Source: Bradyrhizobium sp. SZCCHNS1050 (GTDB taxonomy: Bacteria > Pseudomonadota > Alphaproteobacteria > Rhizobiales > Xanthobacteraceae). Taken from it: DNA of 64,000 bases. Made by a program: the position numbers and the translations under genes. Shown in pieces: positions 1 to 8,397 of this stretch. Location: assembly GCF_032484785.1 (NCBI RefSeq), contig NZ_JAUETR010000001.1:1-64000 (forward strand), written 5' to 3'. The notes beneath the pieces are model-generated. The model had not been told where the DNA came from. It ran no database searches and was given only the letters and a program-made list of their open reading frames with translations. The stretch's first letter is position 1; each line of letters opens with the position of its first letter.

Positions 1-23
1 AGCCAGGATCAAACTCTCAAGTT
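1..23 (-). rRNA. rrs: 16S ribosomal RNA, 5' end only
   Basis: The reverse complement of the first bases reads AGAGTTTGATCCTGGCT, the universal 16S 5' region (the 27F primer site). The gene runs leftwards out of the window, so only about 23 bases are present. The exact mature 5' end is estimated from the usual position of this motif. Everything to the right up to about position 330 would be its transcribed leader. Confidence 0.95.
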
Positions 24-308
24 GAACTTGAAGCTTTGAACCGGCTGATCACAACGTTTGACGAGGTCCCACCAATCAGTACCCACGCTTCACAGCGCAA
101 ATACCATGGTGTTACCTTTGAAACATTGTCCGCCGAAGTCTTCTCGTCCGATCCCAGAACCAAAAGCCGAAGCCTTCAATCCCGAGACCCGCAAGGACTC
201 CGCCGTCCACGTTTCTCTTTCTTCATCTTCACTTGTCAAACAGCCCGCACTTGTTAGTTCGCTTCGAACTAATTAGTGCATCAACTTCTTTGGTCTCTTT
301 CACCGTGG

Positions 309-333
309 AAGCCCCGATTGCCGGGGCGCTTCA
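309..333. repeat. inverted repeat at the rrn leader start
   Basis: GAAGCCCCG and CGGGGCGCTTC flank a short ATTGC loop, forming a stem with one bulged base directly downstream of the candidate -10 box. The hairpin would form at the very 5' end of the pre-rRNA leader. It could stabilise the leader or help set the transcription start. No T-run follows it on either strand, so a terminator is not indicated. Confidence 0.45.
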
Positions 334-359
334 CATAGCTGATTTTGAGAGACCGTCAA
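332..359 (-). promoter_or_regulatory. candidate rrn promoter
   Basis: On the minus strand TTGACG (359-354) and TATGTG (337-332) are separated by 16 bases, a good sigma-70-like arrangement. A T-rich stretch (TTTTTCTTC, near 370-380) lies just upstream, as in strong rRNA promoters. Transcription would start near 325 and leave a leader of about 300 nt before 16S. A weaker pair, TTGCGC/TATCTC with a 17-base spacer, lies further upstream near 478-506. Confidence 0.5.
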
Positions 360-701
360 GAGCCTTTCTGAAGAAAAACTCAGGAGCCAGTCGGAAGAAG
401 AAACATCAAAGAAAACAACGTTGGTCCCGAAAGTCGGGGGCCTCAGTCATCAGTGATGTCCGGCTGGCGTGGTGGTGAGATAGTGCGATGCCGCATCCTG
501 CGCAAGAACTTTTTGCGACGGCTGTGCAGAAATGTGGATAGCGCTGTCGCCGCCCACGCTCGGCCTCCTCACACGCCGTTTCTGTTCCATTTTGGAGCGG
601 CGGGCGCGCGCAGCGTCAGGAATTGCTCGCCTTCGGTTGCACCAGCGCACGATGCGAGTGCGGCATGGGCATCAGGACGAGATCCTTCCGCCGGACAAGG
701 T

Positions 702-2122
702 GGTCGTGTCCCCGGAGGTGGTGTAGCTCGGTGGAGCAAAGCCGCCCGGACGCGCGCTCCCAAATAGCGCCGTAGCGGGCGGGCGGCTTTGCGGTGGTCA
801 CCGGCAGTTCTCCGGTAGGATCGGGTTGCGACACGCCAACGCAACCGAGGAACCACCGATGACCGAAGACATGATGAACCTGCGCACGCTGGTAGAGAAG
901 ACCCCAGACGCCGATCTGCTGCGCGAGATGATCGGCTTTGCGGCCCAGCGCCTGATGGAGCTGGAGGTCGAGAGCCAGACCGGGGCTGCCTATGGCGAGA
1001 AGAGCCCCGAACGTCTGGCCCAGCGCAATGGCTACCGCGACCGGATCTGGGAGACCCGCGCCGGTGCGGTGGAGCTGCGCATCCCAAAGCTGCGCAAGGG
1101 CTCCTATTTCCCCGGCTTCCTGGAGCCGCGGCGCATGGCCGAGAAGGCGCTCACCGCCGTGGTTCAGGAGGCTTACGTTCAGGGCGTCTCGACCCGTTCG
1201 GTCGACGATCTGGTGCAGGCGATGGGCATGACCGGCATCTCCAAGAGCCAGGTCAGTCGGTTGTGCGGCGAGATCGACGACAAAGTGAAGGCCTTCCTCG
1301 GCCGTCCAATCGAGGGTGACTGGCCCTATCTTTGGATCGACGCCACCTATGTGAAGGTGCGCCAGCAGGGGCGCATCGTCTCCGTCGCGGTGATCGTTGC
1401 AGTCGGCGTCAACAGCGACGGCCGGCGCGAGGTTCTCGGCATGGACATCGGGCCGTCCGAGGCCGAGACGTTCTGGACCGCCTTCCTGCGCAAGCTGGCC
1501 CGCCGCGGCTTGCGCGGCGTCAAGCTGGTGGTGTCCGACGCCCACGAGGGCATCAAGGCCACCGTGACCAAGGTGCTCAACGCCAGCTGGCAACGCTGCC
1601 GCGTCCACTTCATGCGGAACGTGCTGGCTCATGCCGGCAAGAGCGGACGGCGCGTGGTCTCCGCCTTCATCGCCACGGCCTTTGCCCAGGACGATGCCGA
1701 GGCCGCTCGCACCCAATGGCGCAAGGTCGCCGATCAGCTCCGTCCCAAGCTGCCCAAGCTTGCCGGCTTCCTCGACGAGGCCGAGACCGACGTGCTTGCC
1801 TACATGACGTTCCCGCCGCAGCATCGGACCAAGTTGCACTCCACCAATCCGATCGAACGCCTCAACGGCGAGATCAAACGGCGCACCGAGGTGGTCGGCA
1901 TCTTCCCCAATGAGGACGCTATCGTCCGCCTCATCGGAGCTGTCCTGCTCGAACAGAACGATGAATGGGCGGTCCAACGCGCCCGCTACATGACGCTGGA
2001 AACCATCGCGCCATTGAGCGATGATCCGAACGTCAGCCTCACGGCTATCGCCAGCTGACAGGCCCGGCTCCAGCCGGCGAACGCGGTGGGCCGCCAGCTA
2101 CACCACGCTTGGGGACACGATC
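702..2122 (+). mobile_element. complete IS256-family insertion sequence
   Basis: The left end begins GGTCGTGTCCCC and the right end, reverse complemented, begins GATCGTGTCCCC. The terminal similarity continues inward to GTGGTGTAGCT (to 728 on the left, from 2096 on the right). The 8-bp sequence GACAAGGT is repeated directly at 694-701 and 2123-2130, the size expected for IS256-family target duplications. The element is 1421 bp with one full-length transposase. Perfect flanks and an open transposase frame indicate a recent, possibly active insertion. Confidence 0.9.
859..2058 (+). CDS. IS256-family (Mutator-type) transposase
   Basis: 399-residue DDE transposase that cuts and joins the ends of the surrounding element. 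Catalytic residues fit the family pattern: Asp161 in WIDATY, Asp227 in VVSDAHEG and Glu333 in NPIERLNGE, with the following KRR. The N-terminal half (roughly 1-150) carries the conserved Mutator-type segment with RNGYRDR and SKSQVSRLC, where helix-turn-helix DNA binding is expected. ATG at 859 was chosen over an in-frame TTG at 826 because it matches the usual N-terminus. The frame is intact. A hairpin (GCAAAGCCGCCCG, 735-747, with CGGGCGGCTTTGC, about 779-793) lies between the left end and the gene and may block read-through from outside. Confidence 0.95.
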   Translation: MTEDMMNLRTLVEKTPDADLLREMIGFAAQRLMELEVESQTGAAYGEKSPERLAQRNGYRDRIWETRAGAVELRIPKLRKGSYFPGFLEPRRMAEKALTAVVQEAYVQGVSTRSVDDLVQAMGMTGISKSQVSRLCGEIDDKVKAFLGRPIEGDWPYLWIDATYVKVRQQGRIVSVAVIVAVGVNSDGRREVLGMDIGPSEAETFWTAFLRKLARRGLRGVKLVVSDAHEGIKATVTKVLNASWQRCRVHFMRNVLAHAGKSGRRVVSAFIATAFAQDDAEAARTQWRKVADQLRPKLPKLAGFLDEAETDVLAYMTFPPQHRTKLHSTNPIERLNGEIKRRTEVVGIFPNEDAIVRLIGAVLLEQNDEWAVQRARYMTLETIAPLSDDPNVSLTAIAS

Positions 2123-2130
2123 GACAAGGT

Positions 2131-2739
2131 TGGTCGACAGACGCTGTCGAGATTGCTGGTGCCGATTTCGAGGGTCGCGATCCCCTCCCCCGCCTGCGAC
2201 GATCGCGGCGCGGCGCGGAACGCCAATGGTTCCGGACCGAACGGGCCGCTGAGCCCGGGATCGAAGTTCGCGGCGTCGCACACATTCGCGAATGCGAACT
2301 GGCATTGGTCTCGCCACCGCGAGCACGGAAGTGATGCGAGGGACGATCGGCGATATCCGCAAGCCTGGCGGTGACGCGGCCGGGAATGGCTCGGCTGTCC
2401 CGGCCGGATCGGTCAGCCCTGTTGCCGCAAGCTCCGGAAATACCACCAGCCCGACGAGGGCGCCCTCGCCACCAACCAAACATGCTTCAATCAGCGCGGG
2501 CTTGGAATTGGTTCATCGTGCTCGCGTCTCTGGACTGACTTGCCCAACGCACGGACGTTACGGTCGCTTGGGACGTCGATCCTGTCGAGCGCGTCGTTGC
2601 AGCGATGCCAGCATCAATTCGAGCCCGCATGCAGCAAGAGCAGCCGCGGCATTGTTGCTTGGTCGACATTGTTGCCTGGTGACCTGCCGCGTGGTGACCT
2701 CCGCGGCGCCGCGTCGTCCGAGTCCGGCGCGAGACGGCG
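2131..2739. other. unassigned DNA right of the IS256 element
   Basis: No recognisable gene. Joining the two flanks across the IS (removing 702-2130) extends one minus-strand frame from about 2400 leftwards. That frame includes CDAANFDPGLSGPFG and SNLDSVCRPT and ends eight codons into the left flank at a TGA. It is less arginine-rich than the other frames and may be the 3' part of an interrupted gene, but no start or family is evident. Confidence 0.3.
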
Positions 2740-2967
2740 TCAACGCGATCGCGGCGGCGTGCTGCGTGCGGGAGCCGTCAGGAAGCGATCGAGCTCGACG
2801 ATCGCTTCGGCCTCGCGGGCGCGCCGCAGCTGCCTGGCCTGCTCGATGCCCGGGGGCAGACGTTTCGCCCTGTCTCGCGCTTCGCGCGCCATCTCCAGCA
2901 ACCGCTCACCCAACGACATCGTCTGCTTGACACGCCGGCGCCGCTTCTTTTGACCTTCTACGTCCAT
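2740..2967 (-). CDS. small basic hypothetical protein
   Basis: About 75 residues. After a basic start (GQKKRRRR) the body is charged and strongly helical (LGERLLEMAREARDRAKRL, then QARQLRRAREAEAIVELDRFL), suggesting one long helix or short coiled coil. I do not recognise a family with a known function, though the style is like small Bradyrhizobium orphan proteins. The start is uncertain: ATG codons at 2979, 2967 and 2919 are all possible and none has a clear ribosome binding site. No neighbours suggest an operon. Confidence 0.5.
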   Translation of the reverse strand: MDVEGQKKRRRRVKQTMSLGERLLEMAREARDRAKRLPPGIEQARQLRRAREAEAIVELDRFLTAPARSTPPRSR

Positions 2968-2979
2968 GCGGGATTGCAT

Positions 2980-3297
2980 CCAGTTTCATTGATGCGCATC
3001 GACGACTCTAGATCAGGAGCTGCCGCGCGCATCAACATAAGTGAATCGGCCGTGACCAACGTCGTCCGGGCGGCAGAGCAGCAGCGGCCGGCCGCGCCGG
3101 GAGCATCGAGGCTAGCCGCAGCGCCGCCGACGGCTCCTTCGCACGGCTGGGATGCGTGGACCGGGGGCGGTCTCTGCCCGCCCCGGTCCCATCGGCTGAT
3201 GCGCGCGGTTGGGCAGAACGAGCATGCGCTTTCGCCGCAGCGTCCGGAGCCAGTCCAGCACGTCGTTGCGCGACCTGAGTGGACGAGGCAATGCCAC
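2980..3297. other. intergenic, nothing identified
   Basis: Between two small minus-strand hypothetical genes. Open frames are short, low quality and overlapping. I see no RNA gene, repeat or clear promoter. Confidence 0.4.
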
Positions 3298-3507
3298 TCA
3301 GGCCTGCGCGAACTTGATGGTCGACACCGGCCAGCGGCCGTCATGGCCACCGATGGTGATGCGCAGACCGTGGAGTTCGTCAAGATGGACGTACTCCACT
3401 GTTCCGGCCTTGCCGTCGCTCAGCGCCACAGCCTTGCCGACCAGCTCGGTCTGCGCCCGTTCGAATTCGCGCAGGATGCAGAAGGCTCGCGTCTTGACGG
3501 CAACCAT
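3298..3507 (-). CDS. small conserved hypothetical protein
   Basis: 69 residues from the internal ATG at 3507 (the frame stays open to 3591). The sequence VGKAVALSDGKAGTVEYVHL followed by ELHGLRITIGGHDGRWPVST alternates hydrophobic and polar residues and ends in a small beta-rich unit, loosely like a PRC-barrel or SH3-like fold. The resemblance to small Bradyrhizobium hypothetical proteins is from memory. No function can be given. It is monocistronic as far as can be seen. Confidence 0.55.
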   Translation of the reverse strand: MVAVKTRAFCILREFERAQTELVGKAVALSDGKAGTVEYVHLDELHGLRITIGGHDGRWPVSTIKFAQA

Positions 3508-3650
3508 GAGGAACTTCGAGACCTGAGGGGGGAACCGCCGGGCAGCACAGGCCGCTCGACGGTCGTTCAAGTCGGCACGCGGACGCCGCACGTCAACCCG
3601 TCCTCAAGCAATCGTGCGCGCCGCAAGGCAGCGAGCGCCGGGCTTGCCCA

Positions 3651-5318
3651 TCAGCGGCACTCGAAATTCGCCGCATCCTCGAGGCTGCCGCTGCCCTTGT
3701 AGGTCAGCACCCTCGGGAACGCGCAGAGATCGCGTGTGCGCCCGGGCCATGGCACATCGGGCGCGCGACGCGCGGTGGCCCGGATCGCATCGGGCGCCGC
3801 GGCCGTGCCCTCCACCCATCGGTCCAACGCGGTCAGCAAGTCGAACTGATCGGTGGCGGGTCCGCCGCCGCAATGGTTCATGCCGGGAACCAGGAACAAC
3901 CGTGCGAAGCCGTCGGCATCAGCGCCGTATTTGGTCTTGAGCTGATCGACATAGTCGACGGTGTCGAGCGCCGAGAAGATCGGATCGGCCGTGCCGTGAT
4001 AGAATAGCATCTTGCCGCCCTTCGCCTTGAAGGCGTCGAGATCGGTCGAGGTCGCGGCCTCATATTCCATGCCGGCGTCGAAGCCGCCGGCGCCCTTCAT
4101 CACCTTCCGCGTATCGCGGTCGAGATCGAAGTTGCGCACCCAGGCGACGAGATCCTCCGGCGTCTCCGGCGGGCTCATGAAATCATAGGCGACGCCGCCG
4201 GGAATGAGCGTGAGGTTGCGCGCATTGGGCGGACTCGCTTTGGGCGTACCGAGCTTCCAGGCGCGCCAGCCGGGCGCGGCGAGGCCGGGATCATACGGCC
4301 AGCGCGCATAGATCAATCCGCCCATGGAATTCCGGCTGCCGTCGAACATCAGCTTGACGGCTTTCAGCTTGGGGACAGGCAGGCACTGCGAACTCTGGCC
4401 CTCCTTGCAGGCGAGCACGGCCGGATCGAAGCGGCAGGCCATGACGTCCTGCACCATGCCATCCTTGGCGCCGTCGGCGCCATCGCACGACGCGGTCACG
4501 GCATCGGCCACCAGCTTCAGGTCCTCGTCGCTCAGCGCGCTGCCGACATCGGCCTTGCCGTCCGGGCCGGGCGGCGCGATCGCCAGCAGCGCCTGCTCCT
4601 GCGCGATCACATCGATGCCGGCCAGCGGCACGCGATAGGCCGGCGCGCCGGCGATGACGCCGTCGAACAGCTCCGGGAAGCGCTGCGTCACCGCCATCGC
4701 CTGGCGGCCGCCGTTGGAGCAGCCGGCGAAGTAGGAGCGGCGCGGCGCCTTGCCGTACAGCTTCTCGGCCGCGGCCCTGGCGGCAGCAGCCACCGGCGGA
4801 ATCGAGCTGTAGCCCTTGTCGCGCCGCGCCTGCGGATCGAGGCCGAACAGATAGGGCCCGAGCGGTCCCGGCTCCTCGAGATGGCCTGCGTCGGTCGAGG
4901 CCACGGCATAGCCGTTCGAGAGTCCATTGGGCGGCGTGGCGCCGGTGAGCAGGCCGAGCGCCGGGCGCACCACACCGTCGACGCCGCCGCCGCCCTGGAA
5001 GACGACCTTGCCATTCCACGTCGCAGGCAATCGCAGCTCGTAGCCAACAGCATAGGGCTTGCCGTCGATGCCGGTACGCTCGTTGATCTTGCCCCGGATC
5101 AGGCAGTGATCCGGCGCAGGTGCGGTCGCGCCCGCAGGCGCGGGCGGCGCCAGTTGCACGCCGCCCGCAGCGACGAATTCCGCCGTGACGATGCGGCCGC
5201 TGCCGGAGAAGCCGTGCGCCAGCGTGGCGCAGCTCGCCTTGAAATCCTCCGCCTGCGCGGACGCCATGGCCGACGTCGTCAGCAAGACCGCGGTCAGCGC
5301 CGTCACACGGATCGTCAT
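3651..5318 (-). CDS. secreted tannase/feruloyl-esterase family hydrolase
   Basis: 555-residue serine hydrolase expected to cleave ester bonds of plant phenolics (gallate, ferulate or similar) outside the cytoplasm. An N-terminal signal peptide (TALTAVLLTTSAMASAQA) is present. The family's CS-D-HC signature is complete: Cys200-Ser201 in GCSNGGRQA, Asp445 in GTADPIF, and His482-Cys483 in GMNHCGGG; the two cysteines usually form a disulfide that brings Ser and His together. ATG at 5318 was chosen because the signal peptide starts there; the frame extends to 5405. The monooxygenase gene is divergent, with about 186 bp between. The exact ester substrate is not readable from sequence. Confidence 0.88.
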   Translation of the reverse strand: MTIRVTALTAVLLTTSAMASAQAEDFKASCATLAHGFSGSGRIVTAEFVAAGGVQLAPPAPAGATAPAPDHCLIRGKINERTGIDGKPYAVGYELRLPATWNGKVVFQGGGGVDGVVRPALGLLTGATPPNGLSNGYAVASTDAGHLEEPGPLGPYLFGLDPQARRDKGYSSIPPVAAAARAAAEKLYGKAPRRSYFAGCSNGGRQAMAVTQRFPELFDGVIAGAPAYRVPLAGIDVIAQEQALLAIAPPGPDGKADVGSALSDEDLKLVADAVTASCDGADGAKDGMVQDVMACRFDPAVLACKEGQSSQCLPVPKLKAVKLMFDGSRNSMGGLIYARWPYDPGLAAPGWRAWKLGTPKASPPNARNLTLIPGGVAYDFMSPPETPEDLVAWVRNFDLDRDTRKVMKGAGGFDAGMEYEAATSTDLDAFKAKGGKMLFYHGTADPIFSALDTVDYVDQLKTKYGADADGFARLFLVPGMNHCGGGPATDQFDLLTALDRWVEGTAAAPDAIRATARRAPDVPWPGRTRDLCAFPRVLTYKGSGSLEDAANFECR

Positions 5319-5504
5319 CACGGTCGTCCTCACACCTGCGGGCCAAAGCCCGTCACGCATCGTCGTTGCTTCGCGGCGCGCTCGATCGCTTCCGACCATA
5401 GCCAAGCCTGCGCCCGCCGCAAGCGGCCGTGCGCATGGGTGCGATTGAAAACGTCAGCCGAAGCGTGCCATCTGATGGGTGTCAAGGAAGCGTCGAGGGA
5501 CATC

Positions 5505-6863
5505 ATGGCTGCGGACATCAGGTTGAATGCGTTTGCGATGAACTGCGTCGGGCACCAGTCGCCCGGCCTGTGGCGGCATCCGCGCGACCGTTCCTCCGAC
5601 TACAATCGCCTGCCCTATTGGCTCGACCTCGCCAAGACCTTGGAGCGCGGCCGCTTCGACGGACTGTTTCTCGCCGACGTGCTCGGCGTCTACGATGTCT
5701 ATGGCGGCAACCCCGACGCGGCGCTCCGCCACGCCATCCAGGTGCCGGTGAACGATCCGATGATGCTGATCTCGGCGATGGCCGCCGCGACCTCCCATCT
5801 CGGCTTCGGCGTCACCTGCACCTTGTCCTATGAGCCGCCCTACCCGTTCGCGCGGCGGATGTCGACGCTCGATCATCTCACCGAGGGCCGTATCGGATGG
5901 AACATCGTCACCGGCTATCTCGACAGCGCCGCACGCGGCATGGGCAGGGAGCGCCAGACCGCGCATGACGATCGCTACGACGTCGCCGACGAGTACATGG
6001 AGGTCGTCTACAGACTGTGGGAAGGCAGCTGGGAGGACGACGCCGTCAAGCGCGACCGGACAAGCGGCGTGTTCACCGATCCCACGAAGGTTCACCGTGT
6101 CAGCCATCGCGGCGAGAACTACCAGCTCGACGCCATCCATCTCTGCGAGCCGTCGCCGCAGCGAACGCCGGTGCTGTATCAAGCCGGCACCTCGCCGCGC
6201 GGCCGCGTGTTCGCCGGCCGGCATGCCGAATGCGTGTTCATGTCCGGCCCGTCCGCCAAGATCATCGCGCCGCGCGTCGCCGCGATCCGCCAGGCCGCCG
6301 CCGACGCGGGTCGCGCGGGCAGCGACATCGTCATCTTCAGCATCGCCACCGTCGTGCTCGGCGAAACCGATGCGGCGGCCGAGGCGAAGTTCGCCGACTA
6401 TCGCCGCTACATCGACCACGAGGCGTCGCTGACCTTGATGTCGGGCTGGACCGGCGTCGACTTCTCGACCTACGACCTCGACCAGCAGGTCCGCCACGTG
6501 CTCAACGATGCCGGCCGCAGTGCGATGGACAACGTCACGCGGGCCGATCCGGACCGGGTGTGGACCGTGCGCGAGGTTGCCGAGCATGTCGGCATCGGCG
6601 GTATCGGCCCGGTGTTCGTCGGCTCACCGGCGAAGGTCGCCGATCTCATCGAGAGCTGGATCGAGCAGACCGGCGTCGACGGCCTCAACCTCGCCTTTGC
6701 GCTGTCGCCGGAGAGTTTTGCCGATGTCGCCGACATGCTGGTGCCGGAGCTGACCCGGCGCGGCCGCTACAAGAAGGCGTATCAGCCAGGGACGTTGCGC
6801 GAGAAGCTGTTCGGCCGTGCCCGGCTCGCGGCGCCGCATCCGGCGGCGAGCTACCGGCCGTAA
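5505..6863 (+). CDS. LLM-class flavin-dependent monooxygenase (NtaA/SnaA/DszA type)
   Basis: 452-residue bacterial-luciferase-like TIM-barrel enzyme using FMNH2 and oxygen. The subgroup including nitrilotriacetate, dibenzothiophene-sulfone and pristinamycin monooxygenases is shown by the N-terminal FAMNCVGHQSPGLWRHP, the GRFDGLFLADVLGVYDVYGG segment, EGRIGWNIVTGY and VLYQAGTSPRG. ATG at 5505 follows GAGGGAC at a good distance; another ATG lies at 5475. A partner flavin reductase is needed but none is adjacent. The substrate is unknown, probably a sulfur- or nitrogen-containing organic compound. It is divergent from the esterase gene and convergent with the racemase-like gene. Confidence 0.88.
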   Translation: MAADIRLNAFAMNCVGHQSPGLWRHPRDRSSDYNRLPYWLDLAKTLERGRFDGLFLADVLGVYDVYGGNPDAALRHAIQVPVNDPMMLISAMAAATSHLGFGVTCTLSYEPPYPFARRMSTLDHLTEGRIGWNIVTGYLDSAARGMGRERQTAHDDRYDVADEYMEVVYRLWEGSWEDDAVKRDRTSGVFTDPTKVHRVSHRGENYQLDAIHLCEPSPQRTPVLYQAGTSPRGRVFAGRHAECVFMSGPSAKIIAPRVAAIRQAAADAGRAGSDIVIFSIATVVLGETDAAAEAKFADYRRYIDHEASLTLMSGWTGVDFSTYDLDQQVRHVLNDAGRSAMDNVTRADPDRVWTVREVAEHVGIGGIGPVFVGSPAKVADLIESWIEQTGVDGLNLAFALSPESFADVADMLVPELTRRGRYKKAYQPGTLREKLFGRARLAAPHPAASYRP

Positions 6864-6875
6864 TGCCGCTGGCAC

Positions 6876-7526
6876 TCAGCCCGACAGACGCGACAGCAAC
6901 ACGGCCACCGCCGCCGCGATCGGCTTGATGATCGGCACCGCGAATTGCCGCTGCAACTGATCGGCGGCCTGCGCCAGCGGCCCGCCGCCGATGATCACGG
7001 CCTCGGCGCCGTCCTCGGCAATACAGGCGCGCGTGGCTTCAGCCAGGGCGGCAGCAAGCCGCGCCGGATCGACGGCGAGCGCGGCCGGGTCGCCTTGCGT
7101 CAGACGCGTCCCGGTGAACTGCGCCGACAGGTTCAGCCTGTCTGCAAGGCCCGCGATGCTCGCGACCAGCGCAGGCGTCACCGTGGCAACGCCGAAGCGC
7201 CGCCCGCCCTCTGCGGCCTCGCGCATCGACGCCTCGCCGATGCCCGCCACCGGCAGCGAGCACTGGCTGCCAAGCTCCGCGGCGCCGGGATCGCCGAACG
7301 CCGCGACGATGATGCCGTCGCAAGCATCGCGATGCGCGCGGCCGATATCGACCACTTCCGCCGCCGATGCGGCCAGCGCCTCGGCATCCACGATCATGGC
7401 CGGCGCCCGCGTCGCGGTCGCGCCGACCACCTCGGCCCGGCCGGCGCAGCAGGCCGCCGCAATCGACACCATCATCGCGGTGGTCGTGGCCGAGCTGTTG
7501 GGATTGATCAGGAGGATGCGGGGCAT
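6876..7526 (-). CDS. Asp/Glu/hydantoin racemase-like protein lacking both catalytic Cys
   Basis: 216 residues with the Asp/Glu racemase fold, two Rossmann-like halves. The start RILLINPNSSATTT is the phosphate/substrate-binding N-terminus of hydantoin racemases. These enzymes normally use two cysteines, one in IIACFDDPG and one in VLGCAGM. Here the matching positions read IIVAAFGDPG and IIGGGPLA, with Ala and Gly instead. A two-base racemisation therefore looks impossible, and the protein may bind a ligand or do different chemistry. It is convergent with the monooxygenase gene and lies 115 bp downstream of the methyltransferase gene on the same strand. Confidence 0.75.
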   Translation of the reverse strand: MPRILLINPNSSATTTAMMVSIAAACCAGRAEVVGATATRAPAMIVDAEALAASAAEVVDIGRAHRDACDGIIVAAFGDPGAAELGSQCSLPVAGIGEASMREAAEGGRRFGVATVTPALVASIAGLADRLNLSAQFTGTRLTQGDPAALAVDPARLAAALAEATRACIAEDGAEAVIIGGGPLAQAADQLQRQFAVPIIKPIAAAVAVLLSRLSG

Positions 7527-7641
7527 GAGGACGGTTGCTCAGATGACGAAGCTCTCCTCGTGAACAATCGTCGGCCAAACGTCAACTCCAGGCCCATTCG
7601 CCGATGAGGGTGGCGGGCATCCGCCGTTCGTCGCCGGCCGA

Positions 7642-8304
7642 TCACCCGATCCGCATCGACAATTCGACTTCGTCGCCGAACGGCACCGACAGATAGCCGT
7701 TATCAGGCGAACGGACGTAGGCGAGGTAGTCGGGGCTGTGGTCGGCATTGTCAGCGACGATGAACGCGCCGGCGCTGAGCCGGCTCTCGAGCAGCGCCAG
7801 GATATCGCCATACAGCGGCTTGGCGCCGTCGAGCAAAACCAGGTCGATCGCGTCCGGGAGATCACCGCTCAAGGTCTGCAGGGCGTCGCCCTGGCGGATC
7901 TCGACCAGATCGGCCAGGCCGCCCTCCGCGAGGTTGGCATGGGCACGGGCGACCTTGGACGGCTCGAACTCCGTGGTGATCAGCCGGCCGCCGCCATTGT
8001 CGCGCAGCGCCGCGGCGAGGAACAGCGTCGAGATGCCGAACGAGGTGCCGAATTCGACGATCGATCGCGCACCGACGCCGCGCGCCAGCATGTAGAGCAG
8101 CATGCCGGTGTCGCGCGACACGGGCAACGGAAAGTCCTTGAGCTGCGTGTAGAGCTCGACATGACCGGACCTGCTGCGCATCAGTTGCGCGCCCCGTTCG
8201 GCCATGCCGGCGAAGATCGGGCTCGTCTCCGGCCGCAGCAACGTGGCCTCGGCAAGCAGGCGATCCAGCAGCGGCGCCACCGGCTGAGTGGTCAGGGTGA
8301 TCAT
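7642..8304 (-). CDS. class I SAM-dependent O-methyltransferase
   Basis: 220-residue Rossmann-fold methyltransferase resembling the catechol/caffeoyl-CoA type. Motif I is IVEFGTSFGISTLFLA (about 82-97); an acidic motif (ITTEFEP) and motif IV-like IDLVLLDGAKPLYG follow. SAM would bind at motif I. The acceptor is unknown; small phenolics or hydroxylated metabolites are typical. The gene is divergent from a TetR regulator with a palindromic site in the 93-bp gap, so it is probably that regulator's target. Confidence 0.82.
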   Translation of the reverse strand: MITLTTQPVAPLLDRLLAEATLLRPETSPIFAGMAERGAQLMRSRSGHVELYTQLKDFPLPVSRDTGMLLYMLARGVGARSIVEFGTSFGISTLFLAAALRDNGGGRLITTEFEPSKVARAHANLAEGGLADLVEIRQGDALQTLSGDLPDAIDLVLLDGAKPLYGDILALLESRLSAGAFIVADNADHSPDYLAYVRSPDNGYLSVPFGDEVELSMRIG

Positions 8305-8349
8305 TGATATTCTCCGTGTTCTCGATGCGTGTCGTTTGCGTCGAAGTCA

Positions 8350-8373
8350 GAATACGAATAATCATTCGCATTC
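8350..8373. promoter_or_regulatory. candidate TetR operator
   Basis: GAATACGAAT and ATTCGCATTC are arranged as inverted half-sites around AATC (9 of 10 positions symmetric, 24 bp in all). The site sits midway between the divergent methyltransferase and TetR genes, where a TetR-family repressor would control both promoters. A second partial half-site (ATTCGCTAATCGCATT) overlaps its right edge. Confidence 0.6.
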
Positions 8374-8397
8374 GCTAATCGCATTTCGGAACGCTCC

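Larger units (their letters stand above)
24..693. other. rrn leader and upstream non-coding region
   Basis: No convincing protein gene lies here; the open frames are short, arginine-rich and overlap on both strands. It holds the 16S leader, the candidate promoter and inverted repeats at 309-333 and about 423-443 (GGTCCCGA paired with TCGGGGGCC). From about 600 to 693 it joins the left flank of the IS256 element. Confidence 0.6.

Noticed and set aside
24..330. tRNA or other RNA gene near the 16S start
   Set aside because: No cloverleaf or T-loop GGTTCGAATCC-type sequence was seen; the tRNAs of the rrn operon normally lie beyond 16S, outside the window.
616..1977. A 453-codon frame antisense to the IS256 transposase
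   Set aside because: It is the shadow of a well-conserved DDE transposase and has no own signature.
2045..2479. 144-codon minus-strand frame right of the IS256 element
   Set aside because: It spans the IS right end and target duplication and has poor composition; only the other minus frame with CDAANFDPG looked potentially coding.
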